DNA of 64,000 bases from Agarophyton chilense (Eukaryota; Rhodophyta; Florideophyceae; Gracilariales; Gracilariaceae), in NCBI GenBank assembly GCA_030374765.1, contig JARGXX010000105.1, positions 1,736,001-1,800,000 on the forward strand, written 5' to 3'. Each line of letters begins with the position of its first letter. The stretch's first letter is position 1. The position numbers and the translations under genes were made by a program. A model generated the notes under the pieces. It was not told the origin of the DNA. It did not search any database and saw only the letters and a program-made list of their open reading frames with translations. Of the stretch, positions 11,565 through 22,552 are shown one piece after another.

Positions 11565-13214
11565 TCATTCAATGTTTCCCAGCGTGCTTGCTTTGCGATT
11601 GAAGACCCCCATTTCCTGGCTTCTCATCGATAGGACTGGGGAATTCAGGGTGGCACCGAGAGATTCGCGTCTCATGAAGTTTCGGAAAGCAACGGAGACG
11701 GCCTTTTGAACACGGTTTGAGTCGTCACTTTCTTCTCTTGTCACAAAGACACGGATTATTTTCTCCTCGAAAACAGCTGGGAGAACATATGAAGCTTTGG
11801 CAGAAGATATATGCGTCGGGTTAGTGTCATCCCTGTGGAAAGCAAAAAAAAAACAGAATGTGAGGATGTAAACACTTGTACAAAAATAGAGGAATGAAAA
11901 AAACATACCAATCCTTAAAGAACAGGACCCGGTCAACAGGGTTCTTGTCCTTCATCCCAAAATTGAGAGTTACATGAGCAACGTATACATCTTCTGGTGT
12001 TAATGTGACTCCGGTTCCAGCAGCATCCTGGCACGTAGTGATTTGGGCGGGGGTTATCTTTCGAGACATTCCCGCCGGCAAAAGAACCTCCTCGACAAAC
12101 CTGTACAGTTTGCGAGTTCGCAGCCTTCTAATAAGGTCCCGAGATGTCTTCAAAGCTATATGCCTAGAACGCTCGATTACTGCAATCATACTGTCAGCTA
12201 CAGTGAGGAACTGTTGCGGGTCGAGTATTGAAGCTGATATTCCTAAATGACTGTCAGCGTGAAGAAAGGCATCAGACACCATTGCGTCGATGCTCAAAGC
12301 GGCTCGATGATTATAAACGGTACCTGAAATATGTCAGAGACAGATATTCTTAAAGGAAATGAAAGCTAGAGATACATACGATGTAGCTGAAAGCGAGTAA
12401 GGAAGAGATGGTATACGTTAAAAATTTCTTTGCGGTGAAAGCAAATGTTATCTCCCACAACTTTTGCAAAGTTCATCAAACGGCGATGGTCAAAGCCGTA
12501 AGCCCCTTGCAATCCGACATTGTATACGTCTCTAGCCAAATAATCGAATTTGTCGGTATCTATACCAGTACTGGAGTTGGCAACTACGTCGTACAGAAAA
12601 CGAGGAATGAGAGTTCCTGCACTCTTGTCTCCGCGAATGAGCTGACCGACTGTGCGAATATCCTCGTGTGTCAAGTCGATGTTGAAAGCATTCACACAGT
12701 GTTCAAAAAGAGCTACGCTACGCTCTTCGTGCCGGAGAAATGGGGAGTTTCGAAACTGTTCGTGCTTCTGCGCGACAGCCTGTAAGAACACGTGATCAAA
12801 CATGTGACTAAACGGACCGTGCCCCAAATCATGGGAAAGGCCTGCAAGCTGCACCAACGTCTGAGCATGTTTGTAATGGTGCTCGCCATCGTATGGCAAT
12901 CGAGCGCACGGGTCCCTCGAATTTCGGTACAGCTTTTGTACAAATGTGCGGGAGAGATGGGACACTCCGATGCAGTGCTCGAATCTGTTATGCGAGGCGC
13001 CGGGGTAAATGAAATAGGTTGCGCCTAGCTGCTTGACATCGCGGAGACGCTGGAAGTGGGGCGTGTCCATCAAACGCAAAATAGGGTCATGCAGCTCGAA
13101 ATGGCCGTGAATAGGATCATTGATCACTTTGACACGGGGATATGAGGGTGACGCTGTCTGCGAGGTTCTGATTTCGAAGGCGTCTGGCTGAGAGGTTGTT
13201 GCAAAGCTGGACAT
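11565..13214 (-). CDS. SAMHD1: SAMHD1-like HD-domain dNTP triphosphohydrolase, 3 exons, 505 aa
   Basis: The family hydrolyses dNTPs to the nucleoside and triphosphate and so controls dNTP pools. Exons on the minus strand are 13214-12380, 12323-11909 and 11832-11565. The introns are 56 and 76 nt, both start GTATGT and end AG, and the joined frame is open (1518 nt with stop). The HD-site residues are all present: His80 (NRFEHCIGV), His128-Asp129 (GLSHDLGHGPFSHMFD) and Asp221 (GIDTDKFDYLARD). The SAMHD1 helices LTRFQLHR, then SIDAMVSDAFLHAD across intron 1, follow in order, then FGMKDKNPVDRVLFF. There is no N-terminal SAM domain; the protein begins about 25 residues before the catalytic fold, so it matches the core plus C-terminal lobe. 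Regulation by nucleotides cannot be judged from sequence alone. Confidence 0.9.
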
Positions 13215-14518
13215 TTGATCGAGGGTGGTGGGAATGGCGGGAACGGGGAATTGTTTAGTGAATGAACGTATTCAGTTGAGAATGGCATAGCTCGGACGAG
13301 TGGATTCTGAGGAGGACACTGAATTTGTGTTCATACAAGCTGTCGCTGTCGCTGGCGTTCTAGGAGGATACACGAGTGAAACAGTGGGGCCGTGATGGAA
13401 GAGGCCAGCATCGTCCGTGACGGTTACACGAGGGCACTTGGCGTTGTGTCAGCAGCGGCGTGGTGTTAGGAAAGCCATGCGCACTGGCTGGCATGATATC
13501 AAAGGACGGAGCCCGGCAGCTGTTTCTTTTACAGTACAGAGCGGAATGTACAGGCACGTTCATCCTCCTGGAGTATTACTGTGAGGCTTGTGAGAGATTC
13601 TGTTCGTCCTTCGGTCGGTTGCGCGCGTACATTTCGCCCCTCTCGGTGCGTCGACCCTTAATACAAAAGCTGAAGATGTGTCGAATGCACAGTGCCATGC
13701 AGTCGGGCGTCGAAAACGTTTCGTGTCAGAGAGGCAACATCTCATCGGAGCTTCCCGGTAGATTCTGCATAGGGCTCCATAAGAGCCCGGATGCTTGAGT
13801 CACGTTAGTTCTGCATTGATAGATGTCTGCCTGGCGAGAAAGTTCCCTTGAACGCTGAACTCCATGAAAGCAGAAAACCAGCGTAGCTCTCAAAGGGTAT
13901 CCATTCATAAACAAAGAAAAAGGAAAGTCTTTCCGTAGTTCCGTAGGTTGTAAATGGGGATTGCCCTCAGAGATCAGAGAGATCGTGAGTTTGCGAGAGA
14001 TTCTTCTCTTACCGCCGATATGGCAAACAGTTTGAGCAAACGTGGGTGCCGTCTGCCACGGTGTCCCGCCGGTGGCTACCATGAGATCTTGCGGCCAGAC
14101 AAGAACGTAAGATACTTCGCTGCATTCCAATGGATTCCACGAGCAAATTTTGGAGCAAACACTCGTTTCAGTGAGGCGTTGCGCATCGTTGTGGCCTATC
14201 TTCCGTCGTCTTGTGCCTGCTCAAGCGTTGCCCTCCGCCACGCTGTCGCTCGCCTGCAGCGCAAGGCGATCATCCCGTAGAAGATTTCACCGATCCTGCG
14301 GAGTCTGCGGAGTACTTTTTCCGGAACAAAGTCCTCGGCTGCACCCCACATTGGTCTCCTCCTCTGAGCGCCAGGCGCAGCTGCCTTGAACCCGAACGAT
14401 AGCCGCCCGGCTCCTCCCTCCTCCCCCTACCCATTATTGCCTCCGGGTGTCAAACCCGCCCGGTTTTTTTAATCCGTGCATTGTTATCCACTAACAAGCA
14501 CCCAAGATCACCCAGACC
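13215..14518. promoter_or_regulatory. Shared upstream region of two divergent genes
   Basis: This 1.3-kb interval separates the start of the SAMHD1-like gene (minus) from the start of the duplicated-domain gene (plus) and must contain both promoters. Small open frames (13460-13798, 13954-14280) have no recognisable features. No clear TATA box or repeat was seen. Confidence 0.4.
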
Positions 14519-16312
14519 ATGCCCATCCGCAGAACAAATGACATCCTAACGAGGGGCCGTCGTCGAGCCGCGAATCGTTCCAAACAGCCAAACACACAAT
14601 GGTTCTCCATCGACGATCATGGCAGGCCACAATCTGGCTGCGCTCTGTCCAGTGATGACGACTCTTCCTCAGATTGGGACTCTTCTGAGCCGTTGAGTGT
14701 ATTCCCGCCAAGTCGTAAACGTTCAATCCGCGTATCGCGACAGAGAACGCCTCCCGCGCTTGCTGCTCCCTCACTCCCTCCAGTCGGTCAGAAAGCAACG
14801 CACATTCATCAATGGGTCGCAAGTTTCATCGAGCTTCGCAGATTGTTTCGATACCCGAAGTCCATTCGTCTCACCTCCGTAGCCCGAGAATGGCTTTCCG
14901 AACAACATCGAGCCTTGGAAAATGCAGCCTTGCCTGTAATGTTCAAATGCATTTTGGCTGTTTGCAATGCGTCACAAGCCTTTCGCCGCTGCCGGAACGA
15001 CTTTTTGCGACCGGAGTATCGACACCGATACTGGTCCTGGGGTGTCACGTTTGTCGATCTTGTCGACTACCATTTGGATTATGGCCATGTAAAAGTACAT
15101 GTTCGTGGTGGCGAGCGGTACAAATCACTCATGCTCTTCATTCAGGATGCCCAAGCTCAGAGGTATGAGGGTACTTTGTCAGTGATCAAGGAACAGCTTC
15201 TAAGCGCTTTGGGGGTGCAATGGGAGCGCTCAAAGGCCGATGCCCGACGCGAAGGCGATTGGGCGGAAGTTGAGTCCAATAATGAACTCAACTTTGGAGG
15301 CAATAAGAACGAATCGGATTTAGAACCGTACACATATGGCATGACACGAAAAATGAAGGGTAGTTCACTTTCACAACGAACGAAGAAGAGGGGAAGATTC
15401 GAGTCAGCACAGGGAACCAATCAGTCGACCAAAACGAAACCACACAGTTCTGTTTTCGACAGCGGCTACTCTGCTGGCATGGCTGGCTTCAAAGATGGCC
15501 GACGTCCCATTCTGGATTGGGCGAAGCACATCGTGGAACTTCGTAAGTATTTTAAGAGGGGAAAAGGCTACGAGATTCCAGCCGGTCGCATGAATTTAAC
15601 AATATGGATGAACGCCGAAATGGCACGAAGCATCGCAGGCACTCTTCCAGCCATTTGCTGCTGTGTTTTGAAAGTGACAAAGGTGACGGACATGGTTGAC
15701 GACACAGTTTACATCAGTGAAGAATGCGAAAGTTGGTGCAAGTGCTACGTCGAATATTTGGACTATGCCTTAGAAACCGCAAAATCTAATCACAGAGTCC
15801 GCAAGGTTTCAACAACTGTGACCGATTTTATGTTCGACTGTAGACAGAACGTGATTGAACACACCCTTTCTGAGGAGCGGGCTGCACTTTTGCGAGCTGT
15901 TGACGAAAAATGGCTCGAGTCGAAGCTCATGGACTTAAGTATCAGGAGAAACCGAGCCAAACCAGACACTAATCAACTTCATAACATTGAAGAAACCAAC
16001 AGCATTGGATCAGTAGAAGAGGAAGAGCTTGATTCTGGGACTCAATATGATGAAGTACATTATCAACCGCTCAGCAGGCAAGAGACTCGAATTCCTAAGC
16101 TTGAGAAACTGGAGCACACAGGAAAGGAGTGCGAGACGATGGTTTCAGAGATGATCAAGGGTGTCATTGGCGAAACTGTCGAAGGGAGAAAACGCACGTT
16201 AGCGGAGAGAAGAGCTCAAGAATGGGTTTCCGCAAGTGGTACACAAGCATTGAACAAATTCGCGCGCGTATGGTTCAGAGATGCTACCATGAATATCAAA
16301 ACTCAAAGATAA
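14519..16312 (+). CDS. Hypothetical 597-aa protein with two copies of an unrecognised ~145-aa domain
   Basis: This is a long intron-free frame starting at ATG 14519. Residues 1-95 are basic and Ser/Asp-rich with a likely nuclear-type basic stretch (TRGRRRAANR and PSRKRSIRVSRQR). Residues about 98-245 and 332-475 are two diverged copies of the same unit. Each opens with a Trp and an ELR-x-x-F core (HQWVASFIELRRLF; LDWAKHIVELRKYF). Each passes a second Trp and a Tyr/Asp patch (WSWGVTFVDLVDYHLDY; ESWCKCYVEYLDYALE), then a long amphipathic helix with a Trp (LGVQWERSK; VDEKWLESK). A polar linker (246-331) separates them and an acidic tail (490-530) follows. No known enzyme motif was seen. Helical repeats with conserved Trp and basic flanks would suit binding to nucleic acid or chromatin, but the function is unknown. 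Confidence 0.75.
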   Translation: MPIRRTNDILTRGRRRAANRSKQPNTQWFSIDDHGRPQSGCALSSDDDSSSDWDSSEPLSVFPPSRKRSIRVSRQRTPPALAAPSLPPVGQKATHIHQWVASFIELRRLFRYPKSIRLTSVAREWLSEQHRALENAALPVMFKCILAVCNASQAFRRCRNDFLRPEYRHRYWSWGVTFVDLVDYHLDYGHVKVHVRGGERYKSLMLFIQDAQAQRYEGTLSVIKEQLLSALGVQWERSKADARREGDWAEVESNNELNFGGNKNESDLEPYTYGMTRKMKGSSLSQRTKKRGRFESAQGTNQSTKTKPHSSVFDSGYSAGMAGFKDGRRPILDWAKHIVELRKYFKRGKGYEIPAGRMNLTIWMNAEMARSIAGTLPAICCCVLKVTKVTDMVDDTVYISEECESWCKCYVEYLDYALETAKSNHRVRKVSTTVTDFMFDCRQNVIEHTLSEERAALLRAVDEKWLESKLMDLSIRRNRAKPDTNQLHNIEETNSIGSVEEEELDSGTQYDEVHYQPLSRQETRIPKLEKLEHTGKECETMVSEMIKGVIGETVEGRKRTLAERRAQEWVSASGTQALNKFARVWFRDATMNIKTQR

Positions 16313-16476
16313 ATTTGGCTGCAGGCTGGGATAATTGGATCTCTATTCCTTGAAAAGGCCATATGGATCCGGTAACCGGTGTCGGCCGGCTTACTTTGTG
16401 GCGATGAATTAGATAAACTGCAAAGGCTACTGAAAGCTCCTAACGACTCAGATGGACATGCTACCAATTGAACACG

Positions 16477-16725
16477 ATGGATGACCCGTTCGTGATGAAT
16501 TTGACGAGTCGCCTTGAAATTCGTGAAAATGGAACTCAGGCCCGACTTCGATTTCTTACACTTGACAAGGTTACATCTTACGCAACGGATTCACTTCTCA
16601 GTCGTTCACTGCACCATCCGTACCCCAAGTCGTCGTTTGTCAAGGCTGCCTCAAGTAATCTTTGCTACAATCTTGGGATTCAGAACGTAACCATGACTCG
16701 CTTGTTACAATTGCTAGAAGAATAA
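16477..16725 (+). CDS. Small hypothetical ORF, 82 aa
   Basis: The frame starts at ATG 16477, 165 bp after the duplicated-domain gene, and ends at 16725 directly in an AATAAA-like stretch. The product (MDDPFVMNLTSRLEIRENGT...) has no recognisable motif. It may be a small gene, a 3'-terminal exon, or chance. The evidence is only the open frame and the adjacent polyadenylation-like signal. Confidence 0.25.
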   Translation: MDDPFVMNLTSRLEIRENGTQARLRFLTLDKVTSYATDSLLSRSLHHPYPKSSFVKAASSNLCYNLGIQNVTMTRLLQLLEE

Positions 16726-18138
16726 ATAAAGAAACGTGAATAAGAGCATGTCTACCGCAGAAAATCGATCATAGGTTTTCATGATCCGCAGCGAAAACAT
16801 AATTCTACGGCGGAAAGTGAAATTCATCCTTTCTATTTCCTTTCTCTTTTCACGTCAGATTTTCTATACCGGAAATTTGAATAAGGCTGAAGTAAATATA
16901 ATGAAACGATTACGAATGCCAATACTGCTCTCTTTATTGGACAATGACGGAGATTCTCGTTGCTAGCTACAAAATCTACAACGCAAACCACCTTACATCT
17001 TTCTTTCAATCTTGTCGTATTTCCAATTTCTATACTTGATCGTTAAATGGAACCGAAACCTGATGGAAAAGACACCACTTGAAAAATGTGTTATTTGGCA
17101 TTCTTATATATCATCCTGTTGGTTGTTCTCTTCAAAAAACATCTTCTTGCTAATCAGAAGCATCCCAAAAATAATTGTAATTTAAAAAGAGTAACCATAT
17201 TTTCTGGTAACCACTTTATGCTTTCGAAGCTTTCAAAAAATACTTGAGTGTGTATCAAAATCTAAATATTGTTTCTTAGGATACTCTTTACGATCACTAT
17301 TTCAGTCCAGGTAAAGTGAAACATCTTTCTGATTCGATCAGGCTCTATAGATCGAAGTCCAATCACATCAAACAAAATTGTATTCAAAGGCCGAATTTTG
17401 CTTCTGCAATCGATGTAACAAAAGTTCCTGCATATTGCTTGATTTTCAAACAAATTAGAATAACCTTTTTTCTCTCTCTGGGCCGTTCTCATATATCTTT
17501 CAAGGATGATGTGAAACATCATTTTCTAACCAGCGTCAATGACTTAAGGATAACGCAATCCAAACATATTTGGTCACCAAGAGACTAGAAAAAGACCAAA
17601 TCATGAGTATTCGTAAGTTTGGGATGCAAATTGTGCATCTCTAACCATTTTCGTTCCAAAATATGTACATTTTTATTCTTTTTTCTTCATTGGCAGCGTC
17701 AAATTTTAAAATCCCGCGTAAACATATCCATCTTATCTTTAAAGTCCACAAAAGCTTCGGTATTAGAAGTGTTTACAGAATCCATAATGATGTAAGAGTT
17801 ATCTTCGCATCACATTTCCCTAGTACAATTGATAAGGAAATATTTCTTCACACAACGTTTACACAGATCTTTGGTTCGTTTTCAGTTATTTCCATTTCTT
17901 TACATTTTTTACTTTCTTTTTCCTGTTTCAACTGTCGCTTATTAGCACCTTTTTTTAATTTTTCTCCACCACTTTCGGCTGCCTTTTCTCGGTTGTTCGG
18001 TTTTTTGTCCATGGAGAATGAGCGACACCTCTTTTGTCTATTTTTTTAACTTTCTTTTTTAGTTTTGATAAATTTCTCTGCACTTTGTACATTTTTTATG
18101 CGTGAAACGGAAATTCAAGCCCTTGGAGGATGGTTCCG
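16726..18138. other. AT-rich stretch without a supported gene
   Basis: Base composition becomes AT- and T-rich, especially 17640-18080. Open frames are short and of low complexity. No transposase or RNA motif was recognised. It ends at the LTR copy that begins at 18139. Confidence 0.4.
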
Positions 18139-18686
18139 TGTGGCATAAACCAAAACGGTATCGGCGGTGTAAGACCTGTCGGTTCTAGGGAGCCTGCAAC
18201 GGGCTCGACCAAAAAGGCGGAGGTTGAAGATACCTATAAGGTGTAGAAGCACCAGCCACTAAAGGGTACAACAGTAACGGCAGGCGTACTTAGACTACTT
18301 TGGTAGATGGTGATGCACAGCGCATGCGTGTCCGGAAAACCGCAAGGACATTAGACTTGCCTTTATGGTCGACTGTAGAACCAAAAGGGGTAGAAGTAGT
18401 CTAGTAGGTGCTGGACTTTACAATAGTGACCGGGGTGGCCATGCTTGGTGAAGATATATATCTCACCAGCCACCCGATCTACAGTGGCGCTCCTGGCCAC
18501 GTGGCCACGGGGAGGTGCACTTGAGGTGCCTCTCCCTATCTACTTCATCTTCTCTATCTAATACTAAATTAGCGAAAAGCTAACATAACTGCTAACTAAA
18601 CCACTGTAGTACACGACGCATGCCGGCAACCATCCAGGTTCGACACGTGGCATCATTACCTCCTTGGATTAGCTCACTATATTGCA
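18139..18686. mobile_element. LTR copy 1 of a ~550-bp LTR family
   Basis: The copy starts TGTGGCATAAACC and ends ATTGCA. It matches the solo LTR at 45925-46475 along its whole length, by eye about 80-85%, and the fragment at 26361-26515 at roughly 94%. No 5-bp duplication flanks it, so it is either one end of a larger element (the internal region would be 18687-22310) or has lost its partner. LTR direction cannot be told from the ends alone. Confidence 0.75.
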
Positions 18687-21600
18687 GATCCCCCTTTAGC
18701 GACTGCCACGCCCCGTGGCTGTACCTTAGTGCGTTTGCCAGTGCGGTAGACCACGGTGCGGCAGTCGCCAGTGCGGGGTGCACTAAACCGTTTGGGAATA
18801 CCGCGCGGTGAGCGGAACGGTTTCGATCACCGTCGTGGTGCTTGAAGTTCATTCCCCGTGGTCGTTCGTAACTGCTTCCCAATTGCGCTTCCCTCGGGGG
18901 TTCCCAATGCTGGCCGTGAGCCTATATACCAATCGGTTTGTGTCGCGTCCTCCGTCGCAGTTTTCATGTGTGTTCCGTGCCAGACGTCCGTTATACCTCT
19001 TTGGTGTCTGTAGGACAACGCCTGGAGCGGAGACACCACGAAGATGTTCGGGATCTTTCTCTCTTGAGAGACACGCCTCAGACGGAGGAGACGCGTCCCA
19101 GCTGAGCAGAGGAACAGAGCCACTCTGGAAAGGCACGACGGAGTCGGGTGTAAGACCGAGGCCAATCCGGCGGGATATACCTAGAGTGTTTAGGTGAGCA
19201 CGGCACAGTCCGGGGTGTGACCAATCTTAGACGGAGCGGTATCACGGCGATTGTCGGAAAAGGAGCGAGGAAACACTCGTATGAGGAGGACGAGCGGGGT
19301 AAATGAGGCGGCCACTCACGAGAGCCAAAAAGGAGAACAAGAGGAAAACGGGGGCGGAACCCTATACAGGGGCGAGACTACGACAAGTGTCGGCGATTAA
19401 ATATGAACCCACGGTGGTGGTAGCACTCTGGTCGACAGGGGGGTGGATGAACTAACGTGCGACGGGCGCTCACGCAGTATGCGGTGAAGACGCGCCGAAG
19501 GCGAAAAGTTCAGAGCCAAGACTCCCTCCTTGGTATCTCCCAAGAGGGTGTTTACTGGGGAGCAGTGCTCAACCTCCTAAGTAGTGTGGCGCGCGGCCCC
19601 TGACAGTGGGCGCGCGCCCGAAAAATAGATACTAAATAGCGATAGCGTAGCTAAATAAATACTAAAAAATACTAAATAATACTAACCATTAGGTAGAATC
19701 CGGGCCACGTGTGGCACGCCTCGTACTCCAGCGTCGGCATCCGTGCAGTCCACGTGTTCCACCAGTGTGCACCTCCGGTCCTAACCGGCCGTCGGCACGC
19801 AATAGCGGTATAGCTTGCCATAGACCAAGCTAGTCCCCAAGCGAGCGAAACCTCTAAGTCCTGGGAAGAAACCCCCTTGAAGGGCATTGACCTTCAGAGT
19901 CTTCTCCGTTTCTCTTTCCTTCGTCGCGCGTTACACTATTCATGTCATCGTTTCCGTTCGTCTCCCCTATCATCTCTTCCCGTACCGTACTGGGTGGCTT
20001 TCATTGGTTGCGATGCGCGATGTATCCCCGAAACCTTGTGGTGGCAGTCGAATTTCCGCCGAAGGGTCAACCGAGCATTGTAATGGCTCTCGCCGTGTGT
20101 CCAACCCAATTATAGGTGTGATTTACCTGTCGGTGGGGACCCTTCGATTCTTTCTCTCCCAATCAGCGGAGAATTCGAGCACCTCCGAGGAGACATTGCA
20201 CAACCGTCATGGTTTGCAGCGGGCGCGAGAACCGACCGTCGGAGTGTACATAGACCCTGGTGCCGAGGCAATACCACGCCGGTCTGCTTCTCCAACCCGG
20301 TTGACCACCATATGTGGTAAGGGTCGCCGCGGTTCGAATCGCAGCCGTGGTATCTCGAAGGATCTTACCCGCTTCCGGTCTCAAGGTCGTGGTCGTGGCC
20401 AGTCCGTTACCGCCCCGGTATTCTCTTCATCACCAATCCCTGGCGAGGCATTCGGTTTCCATCTGGGTCCGGACACTACGATCCGTACCTATTCAACAGC
20501 CCGTCGGCAACCCTTAACCCTAATGGTCTGCTCCCGAAGGAACTCAACTCACTGCATTTGGAGGCCACCTCTTGGGCTGTCCCAATTAACACCGCTGGGT
20601 TGGGTTCGCAGTTTAAACATCCCACACTTCCTGTTAATACCTCATGGAGCCGTTGGGATAGCCACCGTCTTGGCCCAGTGCCACTAGCTCCGCCGATGTG
20701 GTCCAGGGAGAATCGTGACCGTCCCGGGAGACAGGCTTGCTTTCAGAAGCGTCATCAACATTCACCGTTTCGGTTTTTCTTCTCTCTAACACCATCCTGA
20801 GCGACCTACCTTATCTGCGGTGTACGGACGAATTCTTCTACATGCGCAACCTGGTGGGACTGTTGCACCGTAACGGCCCGTCGACGAAGTGGCTGACGCT
20901 TGACTCTGAGATGGTGACATTCAACACACCCTTCGATACCATTCACGGGTTGGATCGTGACCATTGGGACAAGAACGCCGCCACCGAGGCCGGGGTCCGT
21001 TGTCGGAGTAGTTTCGTCCGTACCATGCATGGTTTTCATTTCACGGAGTTCTTTTCTCAAACAACTGAGAATCGCTGCAAATGGTATGTTACCCGTCCCG
21101 ACTGGTGGAAGGGCTACCAGGTACCTCACTGGTTGGGCTTCCCGACTCCTCTCGAGCTGGCCTACTTCAGCATCCCTGGCGACCGAAGCGATGGGTACTA
21201 TCATAACATTTGGTCTTTAGGTCTCGCGGAGTGGTCCGATCTGGTTTACCCTTCTCGCTGTTAAGGCCTCCCGCCACGGTATTACCTGGGATAGCCGTTG
21301 CTCCGATCCTCGGATTACCAACTATGGTTTCTCACCTGTTGGTCGTATCTTCCTGATTCCTCGCTTCACCGTGGATTTTATCCGCCAATTTAGTATGGAG
21401 GAAATTTATCTTGGTACGGATTACACCGTTGCCCAGCTGGAGACTTACCTGGAGGTGTATCTGTCGCATCTATGGAAGGATGACCAATGTTGGGAAGTTT
21501 GGGACTCGAGAAACTAGCAATCCCCAGTGAGGCGAACCGGGTATTGCCAGGCGAGAAGCCCATTGGTGGGTTCCCTCAGCCCTTTACCCATGAAATGGAG

Positions 21601-22310
21601 ACTCCGGACGTTAATACCCCCGTCTTCGCTACCGTCGCACCTGTTGGTTCTGCTGGCCTTTCTTTTATCCACTTTCCCCTTTGGTTCCTGCTCCTTCTTG
21701 TGGACCTGCACAGTCCCTCATGATAAATCCTACCACTGCTGGCGGTGGTGAGTCTGTAACAGCTCCTGCCATTAGTGGTGCGCTCATGAGGTTCCAACGC
21801 GTTTGCGTCTCTCGTCTCAACCGTCCCGGTCCACGCTCCCTCCAAGAAGCTCTCGCCCTCTTGGAGCAGCTCATCTCTCGTCACGCGGACTGTATCGCCA
21901 CTATCAACCAGGCGGTTGCCTTTCGCAATCGGTTCCAGGCCGGGATATACCAGGCAGTCACGCATCACGTCGCGGATCTCAGCACCATTGTGGAACGAGC
22001 GACAACCTCGAGCGATCCCCTCATGGGCACCACTGATGGTTCTTTGTTGGCTTCCGCCAGCAACTATCCTGTGGGTAATGTGGCAATTCCCATACCTGGC
22101 TCTTCTTCTTTCCCTACTGCTCCTTTCCCTTGGTGTACCTCTTCCGGTCTGCCGCCGTTACCTCTGACGCCTCAGCGTTCTGCTCCCCATTTGTCTAGAG
22201 TGGGCTCACAGTCCCACACTCCGAACCTTCCTGGTACTGGTTTCGACCCTTCTGAAGCACCTTCTACCGCTCCTGGCTTGGATCTCTTCCTGGAGGGGCC
22301 CTTGTAGGTT
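18687..22310 (+). mobile_element. Retroelement internal region with an unrecognised plus-strand protein, fossil
   Basis: This is a 3.6-kb GC- and pyrimidine-rich block directly after LTR copy 1. The part from about 20300 to 22307 has protein-like composition on the plus strand. It is Trp/Tyr/His-rich in the middle (20820-21460) and has a helical segment with LQEALALLEQLISRHADCIA near 21840, then a Pro/Ser-rich tail. No RT, RNase H or integrase motif was found on either strand of this block. It could be a Gag-only, non-autonomous LTR element. It is broken, with several breaks, and old. Confidence 0.4.
18699..18768. repeat. Imperfect stem-loop just inside LTR copy 1
   Basis: The arm at 18699-18718 (GCGACTGCCACGCCCCGTGG) pairs with the arm at 18751-18768 (CCACGGTGCGGCAGTCGC) with a few mismatches and about 32 nt between them. 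It lies 12 bp inside the LTR end, where a primer-binding or packaging structure of an element would sit. Confidence 0.55.
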
Positions 22311-22552
22311 TCTTACCTTACAATAAACGTGTGCTTCTTCTTAACTACACATTTCCTTTCTTTCCGCGCCGAATAATCGCACAGGAAATATCTCCCCTCC
22401 CCCTCCTTAGAGGAATGCACCAGTGGAGGTCGTTATCCATTGGTTGGCGGGGGTTCGTTGCGCCTGCGCCAGTACCGTAATCGGATGTTGCGTGGTATAT
22501 GATGAGAAGGTTCCAATGTGTCATCCCCAGAGCCATAGAAATAACATCGGAC

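Noticed and set aside
20272-20352. tRNA-like segment: GGTTCGAATC box and a 7-bp acceptor-like stem TACCACG/CGTGGTA
   Set aside because: The T-arm stem next to the box does not pair, and no D-arm or anticodon arm can be drawn. It lies in retroelement DNA.
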